Positions 18,910 through 27,606 of a stretch of DNA of 64,000 nt are shown here, one piece after another. The stretch is from Aquimarina spinulae (GTDB lineage Bacteria; Bacteroidota; Bacteroidia; Flavobacteriales; Flavobacteriaceae), in the NCBI RefSeq assembly GCF_943373825.1, contig NZ_CALSBP010000001.1, positions 1,311,923-1,375,922 of the forward strand. The letters run 5' to 3'. The notes beneath the pieces are model-generated. The model was given only the letters and a program-made list of their open reading frames with translations, had not been told where the DNA came from and ran no database searches. Each line of letters begins with the position of its first letter. The stretch's first letter is position 1. Both the position numbers and the translations under genes were made by a program.

Positions 18910-21069
18910 CTAATGATTATAGCTTACTTTATCATTAATTGATGTTAATGCCGGAACTTCTATATCTATAATAGTACCTCGATTAACTCTAGAATCTATA
19001 TGAAAAGTACCTGATACTTTTTTTAATCGATTTTTTATATTCTCAAATCCAAGTCCGGTAGCTTTATTTTTTGCGTTAAAACCTATGCCATTATCTTCGA
19101 ATAGTACATTTATCATATTTTCTACTAGATTTAATTGAAGCTCTACAGAAGTAGCTTTGGCATGTTTAATTGTATTCGTAATAAGTTCCTGAATAATTTT
19201 AAAAATTTCGATTTGCAACGTTTCGTCTAAAAGATCAATTTCTGTTCTTGGGTATGCTACAAAAGAAGTGCTTAGACTAGTCGTACCACCAATATTATTA
19301 AAATACTCTTCAAGGACATCACAAAAGTTGTTTTTACTAAATTTTTTAGGGATCAAGTTATGTGATAAATTACGTACCTGCTCGTAGGTGTCATCTAATT
19401 GATTATTAATTATTGATATTGTTTTTTTATTTCCATTAAGCACAGTGTTATTTAGTTGCAGCTTTATAGCAGCAAGATTACCACCGATACTATCGTGTAG
19501 TTCTAGTGCAATACGTTTTCTTTCTTTATCCTGCCCTTTGATAGACGCTTTAATTAGTTTTAACTCTTGATCTTTAATCAGAGAAGAAATTTTTTGCTCA
19601 CTTATTTCTTCTTGTTTTTTATTTAATTCATTCTGAGTCTGAAGTTTTTGATAATACGTGAACAATAAACCAATAACCGGAATAAGAAGAATTAAAAAAG
19701 AGTACAAGATACTATTTTTAATACTTTTTTGCCTGGCTAATTTAGATTCTTGAATTTCCTGATCTTTTTTTAGTAGTGTAATCTCATTAAGTTTTTTTTC
19801 TGAAGCATTCTGAAAAGATAAAATCTTGTTGTGAGTTTCTTTTTTTTCAATCTCTTGTTGTAATTTAAGATTTTTGATCGCTTCTTCCTGATTTTTTAAA
19901 TCCAATTCTCGATTTGCATTTTCGACCTGAAGGACTTTTATTTCTTTTTCTTTTTGAAGGGTGTTAAATTTTACTTCAAGTTCATTAAGTTCTTTACTCT
20001 TTTGTAATTTACTTATTGAATCTTTGATTTTTATTTCTTTTTTAAGATATGAATAGGCATCTTTATAATTATTCTGAGTTTTAGAAACTTCTTTGAGGTT
20101 ATTGTATATTGTTATTTGTTTGTCAAGAAAACCTAATTCCTCTGAAATAGATAAGGCTTCATTATAAGATTCTTTAGCTTTATTATATATTTTTTTATCT
20201 TGATAAACCAAACCGATATTAGTTAGGATATCAATAAGTGCTCTATGAAATTCTGTTTCCTTAGCTATAGGATATGCTTTATAATAATACTCAATAGCTT
20301 TATCATGATCTCCCATAAGATGATATATGGCACCTATGTTTTGTAAAATTGCAGCTTTTATTCTCGAAGCTTTTTTATTTTTAAAAAAATCAAGAGCTTT
20401 TTTAAAGTAGGACATCGAAACTTCATAATTATCTTTAGAAGAATATGCATTGGCAAGACTATTATAAATCATAAACGTAAAATCTGGATCTTCTTTATAC
20501 TCCAAACAAGCTTTTAAAAGTTTTATTGAATTATCATAATTGCCTAGTTTGATGTCCATGATTGCCAAATTATGTAATTTTACATAGTACTGCTTTTTTG
20601 GTTTCAATTTTTTAACAATTTCTAACCCTTTTAGATGCCACTTTTTGGCCTCTTCAAATAGGCCTTTGTGCCCATATGAAAGTGCTATTATATTATATGC
20701 ATATGATTTTCCTTGTATAAAGATTGAATCATTTCTTTTACCAATGATTTGTAAAGTCTTGTTTCCGTAAAATAATGCTGAATCCCCTAGATTTCGTTCA
20801 TTAAAATAAACTCCTAGATTTATGTAGGCTTGTAATTTTATTTTTCTATATCTGGTTTTTTTTAAGATTTTATGACTTACAATATAAGCTGCCCTATCTT
20901 TTTTTGTATCAAGATCTTGGAATGCTTGAGAAATTAGTTTTTTTTGGGCTGTATATGCTTTTGATTCTGAGTGAGATAAAGGTGTTGCTTTTTCTTCCTC
21001 TTGAGCATACGAGCCAATAGAGTAAAAAAATAAAAAAACCGTAAATAGTTTTAGTACAAATTTTAACAT
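18910..21069 (-). CDS. TPR sensor histidine kinase (HisKA_3), copy 1
   Basis: 719 residues. N-terminal signal/anchor (about 1-24). Residues about 60-340 are TPR repeats, presumably periplasmic. A coiled coil follows (350-445), a membrane segment at about 450-472 (SILYSFLILLIPVIGLLFTY), and a HisKA_3 dimerisation domain with phosphoacceptor His525 (LELHDSIGGNLAAIKLQL). The HATPase_c domain has NTIKHAKA and the G-box DNGIGFN...GLGFENIKNRL. The start is the ATG at 21069, preceded by a TACATTTG -7 box, so the mRNA is nearly leaderless. The C-terminal ~380 residues are nearly identical to copy 2; the TPR part is not. Confidence 0.92.
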   Translation of the reverse strand: MLKFVLKLFTVFLFFYSIGSYAQEEEKATPLSHSESKAYTAQKKLISQAFQDLDTKKDRAAYIVSHKILKKTRYRKIKLQAYINLGVYFNERNLGDSALFYGNKTLQIIGKRNDSIFIQGKSYAYNIIALSYGHKGLFEEAKKWHLKGLEIVKKLKPKKQYYVKLHNLAIMDIKLGNYDNSIKLLKACLEYKEDPDFTFMIYNSLANAYSSKDNYEVSMSYFKKALDFFKNKKASRIKAAILQNIGAIYHLMGDHDKAIEYYYKAYPIAKETEFHRALIDILTNIGLVYQDKKIYNKAKESYNEALSISEELGFLDKQITIYNNLKEVSKTQNNYKDAYSYLKKEIKIKDSISKLQKSKELNELEVKFNTLQKEKEIKVLQVENANRELDLKNQEEAIKNLKLQQEIEKKETHNKILSFQNASEKKLNEITLLKKDQEIQESKLARQKSIKNSILYSFLILLIPVIGLLFTYYQKLQTQNELNKKQEEISEQKISSLIKDQELKLIKASIKGQDKERKRIALELHDSIGGNLAAIKLQLNNTVLNGNKKTISIINNQLDDTYEQVRNLSHNLIPKKFSKNNFCDVLEEYFNNIGGTTSLSTSFVAYPRTEIDLLDETLQIEIFKIIQELITNTIKHAKATSVELQLNLVENMINVLFEDNGIGFNAKNKATGLGFENIKNRLKKVSGTFHIDSRVNRGTIIDIEVPALTSINDKVSYNH

Positions 21070-21072
21070 AAG

Positions 21073-21080
21073 CAAATGTA
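21073..21080 (-). promoter_or_regulatory. -7 box of histidine kinase copy 1
   Basis: Minus strand TACATTTG, full match to TAnnTTTG, ending 3 bp before the ATG. Identical box and spacing occur before copy 2. Transcription would start at or just inside the start codon region, implying a leaderless or near-leaderless message. Confidence 0.55.
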
Positions 21081-21103
21081 TTAATTCTTGGATCCAATAA
21101 CAT

Positions 21104-21118
21104 CCCTGAAAATAGGGG
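21104..21118. promoter_or_regulatory. Palindromic operator-like motif, site 2 (CCCTGAAAATAGGGG)
   Basis: Lies 23 bp upstream of the -7 box of kinase copy 1, thus over the -33 region, the usual position for an activator. Spacing is identical at site 3. Confidence 0.55.
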
Positions 21119-21251
21119 TTTTATAGAATTAAATAATGCTATTGATAGATGAGATATTGCTTTCTATTGGGGTTAATTTTATTTTGATTTTTGCAAAATT
21201 TGGCTACAAATAATTCGGTTTACCATCGAGTATACCAGAATCGATTTGTGG

Positions 21252-23405
21252 TTATAATATTCCCTTATCATTAATCAGTGTGAATACCGGAACTTCTATA
21301 TCTATAATAGTACCTCGATTAACTCTAGAATCTATATGAAAAGTGCCAGATACTTTTTTTAATCGGTTTTTGATACTCTCAAACCCAAGTCCGGTAGCTT
21401 TGTTTTTTGTATTAAAACCAATGCCATTATCTTCGAATAATACATTTATCATATTTTCTACTAGATTTAATTGAAGCTCTAAAGAAGTAGCTTTGGCATG
21501 TTTAATAGTATTGGTAATAAGTTCCTGGATAATTTTAAAAACTTCGATTTGCAGAGTTTCATCCAAAATATCAATTTCTGCTCTTGGGTATGCTACAAAA
21601 GAAGTGCTTAGACTAGTCGTACCACCAATATTATTAAAATACTCTTCAAGGACATCACAAAAGTTGTTTTCACTAAATTTTTTAGGGATCAAGTTATGTG
21701 ATAAATTACGTACCTGATCATAAGTATCATCTAATTGATTATTAATTGTTGATATTGTTTTTTTATCTCCGTGAAATACAGTATTATTTAATTGCAATTT
21801 TATAGCAGCAAGATTACCACCAATACTATCGTGTAGTTCTTGTGCAATACGTTTTCTTTCTTTATCCTGCCCTTTAATAGATGCTTTAATTAGTTTTAAC
21901 TCTTGATCTTTGATTAGAGAAGAAATTTTTTGCTCACTTACCTCTTCTTGCTTTTTGTTTAATTCATTCTGAGTTTGAAGTTTTTGATAATATGTAAACA
22001 ATAAGCCAATAACCGGGATAAGAAGAATCAAAAAAGAGTACAAGATGCTATTTTTAATACTTTTTTGCCTGGCTAATTTAGATTCGTGAATCTCCTGATC
22101 TTTTTTTAGTACTATAATTTCGTTACGTTTTTTTTCTGAGGCATTCTGAAAAGACAAAATCTTGTTCTGAGTTTCTTTTTTTTCAATCTCTTGTTGTAAT
22201 TTAAGATTTTTGATAGCTTCTTCCTGGTTTTTTAAATCCAATTCTCGATTTGCATTTTTGACCTGAAGGACTTTTATTTCTTTTTCTTTTTGAAGGGTAT
22301 TAAATTTCACTTCAAGTTCATTGATTGCTTTGCTTTTTTGTAATTTATGTATTGAGTCTTTGATTTTTATTTCTTTGTTTAAATAATTGTACGAATCTTT
22401 ATACTTACCTTGTGTCAGTGAGATTTGTTTTAACATTTCATAGCTACTCATTTGTTCTTCTAATATTCCTAATTTCTCTGCTTCAGAAATCACGTTTAAA
22501 AAAAGAGCCGTTGCTTTGTCATACTCTTTTAGCTTTATAAATGAAACACCTGAATCGAATTTTGATGATAATGTGATGTAATCATATCCATTTTTTTCAG
22601 AAATAGTTATAGCTTCATTATAAAAAGATATAGCCTCATTGTGATGTCCTTGTTTTTGATAGTTAACACCAAGACTTATTAACGTTGCGGCATAGTTATA
22701 GGTGTCTCCAGTTTTTTTAGAGAGATTTTTTGATTTTTCTAGATAGTAATTAGAAGTTTTATAATCCTTTAAATTACTATAGATATCACCAATGTTAGAA
22801 TAGGTTAGGGATGTTAATATTTCATCTTCTTTATATTCGAGACACTGTTTGAACAAACGTAGTGCAGTTTGATTATCGCCTAACATCATATAGCTAGTGG
22901 CTAGATTATGCAAATGTGAATAATAAAACTCTTTCTCATCATATTTTTGAGTGACTTCAATACCCTTAAGATGGTATTTTTTACTTTCTAGATATAAGCC
23001 TTTTATGATATAATTTGCACCAAGTAATTCATAAATTAATCCATTTGTCCTGTTTTTTATAGAATCATTAAGAATGTGATTAAGTTTTAATGCTCGTTTA
23101 GCAAAGTAGATGGACGAATCGGTTAATGATTTTTTATAAAAATATTTGGAAAGTAATAGGTTTACTTTAACTTTAGAATAATTAATCTTAACAGACTTAG
23201 ATAGGTTTGTAGCTTTTTGATATGCTTTATTATCTTGATTGTCAGCAAGAAGTTTGTAGACTTCTTCGAGTGATTTTTTCTCTTTTTCTTCGAGCGTAAT
23301 CTTCTTGTAAACAGGTGTGTAAGTCTCTTCTCTTATCTGAGATTTGAGAGTAAAAGGAAGCATTAATATACTATATGTAAATATTAGGGATAGAAATCTT
23401 AACAT
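21252..23405 (-). CDS. TPR sensor histidine kinase (HisKA_3), copy 2
   Basis: 717 residues, same architecture as copy 1: signal/anchor, TPR repeats (about 60-340), coiled coil, one membrane segment, HisKA_3 with His525 (QELHDSIGGNLAAIKLQL) and HATPase_c. From about residue 342 (EIKIKDSI) to the end it differs from copy 1 at only a few percent of positions, whereas the TPR half is strongly diverged. The start is the ATG at 23405; the alternative TTG two codons earlier lies inside the -7 box. The stop of the muramidase gene is 72 bp upstream, and the promoter with motif site 3 fills that gap. Confidence 0.92.
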   Translation of the reverse strand: MLRFLSLIFTYSILMLPFTLKSQIREETYTPVYKKITLEEKEKKSLEEVYKLLADNQDNKAYQKATNLSKSVKINYSKVKVNLLLSKYFYKKSLTDSSIYFAKRALKLNHILNDSIKNRTNGLIYELLGANYIIKGLYLESKKYHLKGIEVTQKYDEKEFYYSHLHNLATSYMMLGDNQTALRLFKQCLEYKEDEILTSLTYSNIGDIYSNLKDYKTSNYYLEKSKNLSKKTGDTYNYAATLISLGVNYQKQGHHNEAISFYNEAITISEKNGYDYITLSSKFDSGVSFIKLKEYDKATALFLNVISEAEKLGILEEQMSSYEMLKQISLTQGKYKDSYNYLNKEIKIKDSIHKLQKSKAINELEVKFNTLQKEKEIKVLQVKNANRELDLKNQEEAIKNLKLQQEIEKKETQNKILSFQNASEKKRNEIIVLKKDQEIHESKLARQKSIKNSILYSFLILLIPVIGLLFTYYQKLQTQNELNKKQEEVSEQKISSLIKDQELKLIKASIKGQDKERKRIAQELHDSIGGNLAAIKLQLNNTVFHGDKKTISTINNQLDDTYDQVRNLSHNLIPKKFSENNFCDVLEEYFNNIGGTTSLSTSFVAYPRAEIDILDETLQIEVFKIIQELITNTIKHAKATSLELQLNLVENMINVLFEDNGIGFNTKNKATGLGFESIKNRLKKVSGTFHIDSRVNRGTIIDIEVPVFTLINDKGIL

Positions 23406-23408
23406 AAA

Positions 23409-23416
23409 CAAATGTA
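23409..23416 (-). promoter_or_regulatory. -7 box of histidine kinase copy 2
   Basis: Minus strand TACATTTG, full consensus match, ending 3 bp before the ATG. Same arrangement as copy 1. Confidence 0.55.
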
Positions 23417-23439
23417 TTAATTCTTCGGTATACCAATAT

Positions 23440-23454
23440 CCCTGAAAACAGGGG
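23440..23454. promoter_or_regulatory. Palindromic operator-like motif, site 3 (CCCTGAAAACAGGGG)
   Basis: Exactly the same 15 bases as site 1, and exactly 23 bp upstream of the -7 box, as at site 2. The flanking DNA between motif and promoter differs between sites 2 and 3, so the motif appears to be under selection. Confidence 0.55.
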
Positions 23455-23477
23455 TTTTTTAGAACTAAATAATGCTA

Positions 23478-24755
23478 TTAATAGATGAGATATTGCGCTC
23501 TTTTAATCTTAAATTTCTCCAGACCTTCTATCCAGGTATTTTTAATTTCTCGAAAAGAAAGACCTTGTTCAATTTGTTGTTGCAATTTTTTTGTTCCTGC
23601 GTGAATGGTGAATGATTTGGTGTTAAAAAACTTTTCTTTGATTTTGGTATGCTTATAGGCATCAATTAACCACTCTAAGTTTATAGAATCTAATGACTCA
23701 CTTTTTCTTAAATCTTTTCCGTAACATACTTCTCCTCTATGTTTAGGATATTTAGAACCAAAATTTGGCTTGGGGATATATGCATAATCATATTTTTCTA
23801 TACTCAAGTCAGGAGAACCAAAAATTTGAAACTGTGTTTCGGTACCACGGCCTGCATTAATGGTAGTTCCTTCAAAAAAACCAAGACTAGGATATAAATT
23901 GATAGCTTTATCATTTGGTAAATTTGGTGATGGTCGTATTGGTAAACTATATGAAGCAGTATGAGAGTAGTTTTTAACAGGAATAATATTGATCTCACAG
24001 GTCAAATTTTTTCCCAACCAACCTTCGCCATTGATCATTTTTGCATATTCGCCAATAGTCATACCATGAACTAATGGTATTGGGTGTACTCCCAGAAAAC
24101 TTGAGTGCTCAGGTTCTAAGGTTGGCCCATCAATATATTGTGCATTTGGATTTGGACGGTCTAAGATCAAGACAGGGATATTGTTTTCTGCACAGGCTTG
24201 CATTACGTAATGTAATGTCGAAATATAGGTATAAAAACGAACTCCTACATCTTGGATGTCAAAAACAACAATGTCTATATTAGATAAAGCTTCTTTAGAT
24301 GGTTTTTTGTTTTTTCCATGGAGAGAGAAAATAGGAAGCCCCGTTTTGATGTCTTTACTATCAGCAACTAATTCTCCCGCATCTGCTTTACCTCTAAAAC
24401 CATGTTCTGGAGCAAATACTTTCTGAATTTTAATATTTCTAGACAATAAAGAATCAACAAGATGTACATAATTTTGACTAGTAATACTATCTTTAAAAAT
24501 AACAGAAGTTTGGTTTCCTACAATAGCTACTTTCTTATTTTCTAAAATAGGAATATAATCATCAGTAAGATTGGCTCCAACTACTATAGATTCTTGAATT
24601 TTTGTAGTATCTTGAGCAATATATGCTGCAGATATTGAGTTTTCAATTTTTACAGAAGAAGGGGGTAAAGTTGTTTTTATTCCACTTACACAAGAAATAA
24701 AAATTATGAAAAGGAATAAAAATGTATTTTTGAATGCATTTCTAACAAAAACCAT
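23478..24755 (-). CDS. DUF1343 / NamZ-type exo-muramidase lipoprotein
   Basis: 425 residues. Lipoprotein signal peptide with lipobox FISC (Cys22). The body matches DUF1343, whose founder NamZ of Bacillus subtilis is an exo-beta-N-acetylmuramidase removing terminal MurNAc from peptidoglycan fragments: KKVAIVGNQTSV, FAPEHGFRGKADAGE, FDIQDVGVRFYTYISTLHY, VLDRPNP-type motif (ILDRPNPN), HGMTIGEYAKM and GTTINAGRGTETQFQIFG. It likely acts in the periplasm in wall recycling. It starts 8 bp from the divergent permease gene. Confidence 0.93.
   Translation of the reverse strand: MVFVRNAFKNTFLFLFIIFISCVSGIKTTLPPSSVKIENSISAAYIAQDTTKIQESIVVGANLTDDYIPILENKKVAIVGNQTSVIFKDSITSQNYVHLVDSLLSRNIKIQKVFAPEHGFRGKADAGELVADSKDIKTGLPIFSLHGKNKKPSKEALSNIDIVVFDIQDVGVRFYTYISTLHYVMQACAENNIPVLILDRPNPNAQYIDGPTLEPEHSSFLGVHPIPLVHGMTIGEYAKMINGEGWLGKNLTCEINIIPVKNYSHTASYSLPIRPSPNLPNDKAINLYPSLGFFEGTTINAGRGTETQFQIFGSPDLSIEKYDYAYIPKPNFGSKYPKHRGEVCYGKDLRKSESLDSINLEWLIDAYKHTKIKEKFFNTKSFTIHAGTKKLQQQIEQGLSFREIKNTWIEGLEKFKIKRAQYLIY
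24725..24732 (+). promoter_or_regulatory. Possible -7 box of the permease gene, inside the muramidase coding region
   Basis: TATTTTTG matches TAnnTTTG and lies 31 bp before the TTG start at 24764. With the starts of the two divergent genes 8 bp apart, each promoter must lie in the other gene's coding sequence. Confidence 0.4.
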
Positions 24756-24763
24756 AGTTAAGC

Positions 24764-26005
24764 TTGAATTTCGAGTATTTTATTGCTAAACGCCTCATCA
24801 AAGGTAAGGAACATAAAAGTAGCATTTCGACTCCAATTATAAAAATTGCAATCTTTGCTATTGCTGTTGGTATGATCATGATGCTAATTACAGTTGCTAC
24901 TGGCGTAGGACTACAACGCAAAATAAGGGAAAAAGTTGCTGCATTTAATGGGCATATATTAATTTCTAGTTTTGATAATAACAGTAGTGTAGAATCTCTT
25001 ATGCCTATATCTACCAATCAAAACTTCTATCCAGAATTTTCTGAGGTTGAAGGAATTGTTCATATGCAAGGTGTGGCAACAAAAATGGGACTTATACGCA
25101 CAGCATCTGATTTTGATGGTGTGGTGGTTAAAGGAGTGGGTAAAGGTTATAATTGGGATTCTTTTAAAGAATATCTTGTAGAAGGAAGAATACCCGATTT
25201 TACAGGAGAGCTCAATGAAGAAATTTTGTTGTCTTCACATATAGCAAATCGTTTAGGGTTTAGTATTGGAGATAAAGTAATTACATATTTTCTGAAAAAG
25301 AACACTGCTTCAAACTCAAAAACTTTTATTAGAGCTTTTGAGATTGTAGGGATTTATAATTCAGGATTTTTAGAGTTTGATGAAACCTTCCTTTTTGCAG
25401 ACATCAGACATGTGATAAAAATGAATAAATGGAAACCGGATGAGGTCGGGAATTTTGAAGTTTTTATTGATGATTTTGATCAAATCGATAAAAAAGGACA
25501 GGAAATCTATGAGAATATTCCTTCTACTTTAGATAGCCAGACAATTTCATTAAAGTATGCTACAATCTTCGAATGGTTAAAACTATTCGATCTTAATATT
25601 ATTGGTATTATTGGGATTATTATTTTGGTTGCCGGTATTAATATGATTACCGCTTTATTGGTTTTGATTCTTGAGAGAACCCCTATGATTGGGATTTTAA
25701 AAGCTTTAGGAACAAATGATTGGAGTATAAGAAAAGTGTTTCTCTATAATGCTGCATATTTGATTTTGATAGGTTTGTTTTGGGGTAACCTTATCGGTAT
25801 AGGTTTACTTCTTATACAAGAGCATTATGGAGTTGTAGGGCTTAATCCAGAAACGTATTATGTAAGTACAGCTCCAGTGTATATTGATATAGGATATATT
25901 GTGTTACTCAATATAGGAACAATGTTATTATGTTTATTAATGCTGCTTATCCCTTCATATATTATAGCAAAGATATCACCAACCAAATCCATCCGTTTTC
26001 AATAA
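24764..26005 (+). CDS. LolC/LolE-family ABC transporter permease
   Basis: 413 residues. It begins at a TTG codon giving MNFEYFIAKRLIKGKEHKSS, which is the usual N-terminus of this family in flavobacteria, so the rare start is credible. One membrane segment is at about 25-48, a large MacB-like periplasmic domain follows, then a three-segment FtsX domain (IIGIIGIIILVAGINMITAL, the LERTPMIGILKALGTNDWSI signature, and two C-terminal helices). It probably extracts lipoproteins or otherwise exports from the inner membrane together with an ATPase encoded elsewhere. Divergent from the muramidase, 8 bp between starts. Confidence 0.88.
   Translation: MNFEYFIAKRLIKGKEHKSSISTPIIKIAIFAIAVGMIMMLITVATGVGLQRKIREKVAAFNGHILISSFDNNSSVESLMPISTNQNFYPEFSEVEGIVHMQGVATKMGLIRTASDFDGVVVKGVGKGYNWDSFKEYLVEGRIPDFTGELNEEILLSSHIANRLGFSIGDKVITYFLKKNTASNSKTFIRAFEIVGIYNSGFLEFDETFLFADIRHVIKMNKWKPDEVGNFEVFIDDFDQIDKKGQEIYENIPSTLDSQTISLKYATIFEWLKLFDLNIIGIIGIIILVAGINMITALLVLILERTPMIGILKALGTNDWSIRKVFLYNAAYLILIGLFWGNLIGIGLLLIQEHYGVVGLNPETYYVSTAPVYIDIGYIVLLNIGTMLLCLLMLLIPSYIIAKISPTKSIRFQ
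24799..24806 (-). promoter_or_regulatory. Possible -7 box of the muramidase gene, inside the permease coding region
   Basis: Minus strand TACCTTTG, full TAnnTTTG match, 43 bp before the ATG at 24755. No clear -33 element. Confidence 0.4.
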
Positions 26006-26027
26006 TTTGTTATTCTCTATTTTAAAA

Positions 26028-26058
26028 TTGCCAATCGATAATCTAGGTCGTATCTTTG
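26028..26058 (+). promoter_or_regulatory. Promoter of the cystathionine beta-synthase gene
   Basis: TTG at 26028-26030, 20 bp, then TATCTTTG at 26051-26058: a complete Bacteroidota promoter. The GTG start is 39 bp downstream. Confidence 0.7.
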
Positions 26059-26097
26059 CCGTGTTGAAATACCCTATGGGGTTGTAAATTATAACGA

Positions 26098-27459
26098 GTG
26101 GAATACGCAAAAAACATACTAGAAACTATTGGGGATACACCATTAGTCCAATTGAATACATTGGTGAAAGATATAGACGCTTTGGTGTTGGCTAAATATG
26201 AAACTTTTAACCCAGGGAATTCTGTAAAGGATCGAATGGCTTTAAAAATGATAGAAGATGCAGAAGCAGATGGTCGATTACAGCCAGGAGGAACTATTAT
26301 AGAAGGTACATCAGGAAATACAGGAATGGGATTAGCATTAGTAGCTATCATAAAAGGGTATAAACTGATTTGTGTAATGGCAGATAAGCAATCTAAGGAA
26401 AAAATGGATATCCTTAGAGCAGTAGGCGCAAAGGTGATGGTTTGTCCAACTAATGTAGAACCCGATGATCCAAGGTCGTATTATTCGGTTTCTAAGAGAT
26501 TAGCAGAAGAAACTCCAAATTCCTGGTATGTTAACCAGTATGACAATCCTTCGAATGCTCAAGCGCACTATGAAAGCACAGGTCCCGAAATTTGGAAACA
26601 AACAGATGGGAAAATAACACATTTTATTGTTGGAGTAGGTACTGGAGGTACGATATCTGGTGTAGGAAAATATCTAAAAGAAAAAAATCCAAATGTTAAA
26701 ATCTGGGGAATAGATACCTATGGTTCTGTTTTTAAGAAATACCATGAAACAGGGATTTTTGATGAAAACGAAATTTATTCTTATATCACAGAAGGTATTG
26801 GGGAAGATATTTTACCAAAAAATGTAGATTTTTCGGTTATTGATGGATTTACCAAAGTGACAGATAAAGACGCTGCGGTTTATACTCAAAAACTTGCGAA
26901 AGAAGAAGGAATGTTTTTAGGTAATAGTGCTGGAGCGGCTATAAAAGGATTACTTCAATTAAACAAACATTTTACCAAAGATGATGTTGTCGTGGTTTTA
27001 TTTCATGATCATGGCAGTAGATATGTAGGGAAAATGTTTAATGATGATTGGATGCGAGAAAGAGGTTTTCTTGATGAGGAAGTATATACAGCCGATGATT
27101 TAGTGAAAAATCATATAGAAAAACCATTGATTACTGTTAAGACAGAAGAACTGGTATCACATGCTATTGAGCGTATGCGTAAATTTAAAATTTCGCAAAT
27201 ACCAGTAGTTGATAGTGATGGATTTGTTGGTTCTGTAGATGAGAGTGCACTTTTTACTGCATTTTTAGATGATAAAAATACTGGTAGTACACCAATTAAA
27301 GATGTTATGAAAGGTTCCTTTCCGATTGTAAACGCTAAAACTTCACTTGATGAGATATCCAAACTTATTAAAAACGGAAGTTCTGCAGTTTTAGTTGAGT
27401 TAGAAAACGGAAAACACCACATCATAACAAAGTATGATGTTATTAGTCATATAAAATAA
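26098..27459 (+). CDS. Pyridoxal-phosphate cystathionine beta-synthase with tandem CBS domains
   Basis: 453 residues from a GTG start (MEYAKNILETIGDTPLVQLN). Fold-type II PLP enzyme: Lys44 in NPGNSVKDRMALKM binds PLP, GTSGNTGMGLALVA binds the substrate carboxylate, and GTGGTISGVGKYLK binds phosphate. Residues about 335-453 are two CBS domains (HAIERMRKFKISQIPVVDSD). Such proteins condense serine (or O-acetylserine) with homocysteine (or sulfide), in transsulfuration or cysteine synthesis, with the CBS pair regulatory. It has its own promoter and terminator, so it is monocistronic. The exact substrate cannot be read from sequence. Confidence 0.92.
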   Translation: MEYAKNILETIGDTPLVQLNTLVKDIDALVLAKYETFNPGNSVKDRMALKMIEDAEADGRLQPGGTIIEGTSGNTGMGLALVAIIKGYKLICVMADKQSKEKMDILRAVGAKVMVCPTNVEPDDPRSYYSVSKRLAEETPNSWYVNQYDNPSNAQAHYESTGPEIWKQTDGKITHFIVGVGTGGTISGVGKYLKEKNPNVKIWGIDTYGSVFKKYHETGIFDENEIYSYITEGIGEDILPKNVDFSVIDGFTKVTDKDAAVYTQKLAKEEGMFLGNSAGAAIKGLLQLNKHFTKDDVVVVLFHDHGSRYVGKMFNDDWMRERGFLDEEVYTADDLVKNHIEKPLITVKTEELVSHAIERMRKFKISQIPVVDSDGFVGSVDESALFTAFLDDKNTGSTPIKDVMKGSFPIVNAKTSLDEISKLIKNGSSAVLVELENGKHHIITKYDVISHIK

Positions 27460-27484
27460 ATTCTTATATTTAAATAATAATTCT

Positions 27485-27530
27485 CCCCCTCTATTAGCTT
27501 TTTTTGTAAGCTAATAAAGGGGTTGTTTTT
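27485..27530 (+). terminator. Rho-independent terminator of the CBS gene
   Basis: CCCCCTCTATTAGCTT pairs with AAGCTAATAAAGGGG around a T-rich loop and is followed by TTGTTTTT. Confidence 0.85.
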
Positions 27531-27606
27531 GTGTTTATTTATTTTTTTTGGTTACCAGGAATACATCTACATGGACCTAAAAAGATAAGTGTAAATTGAT
27601 GGTGGT

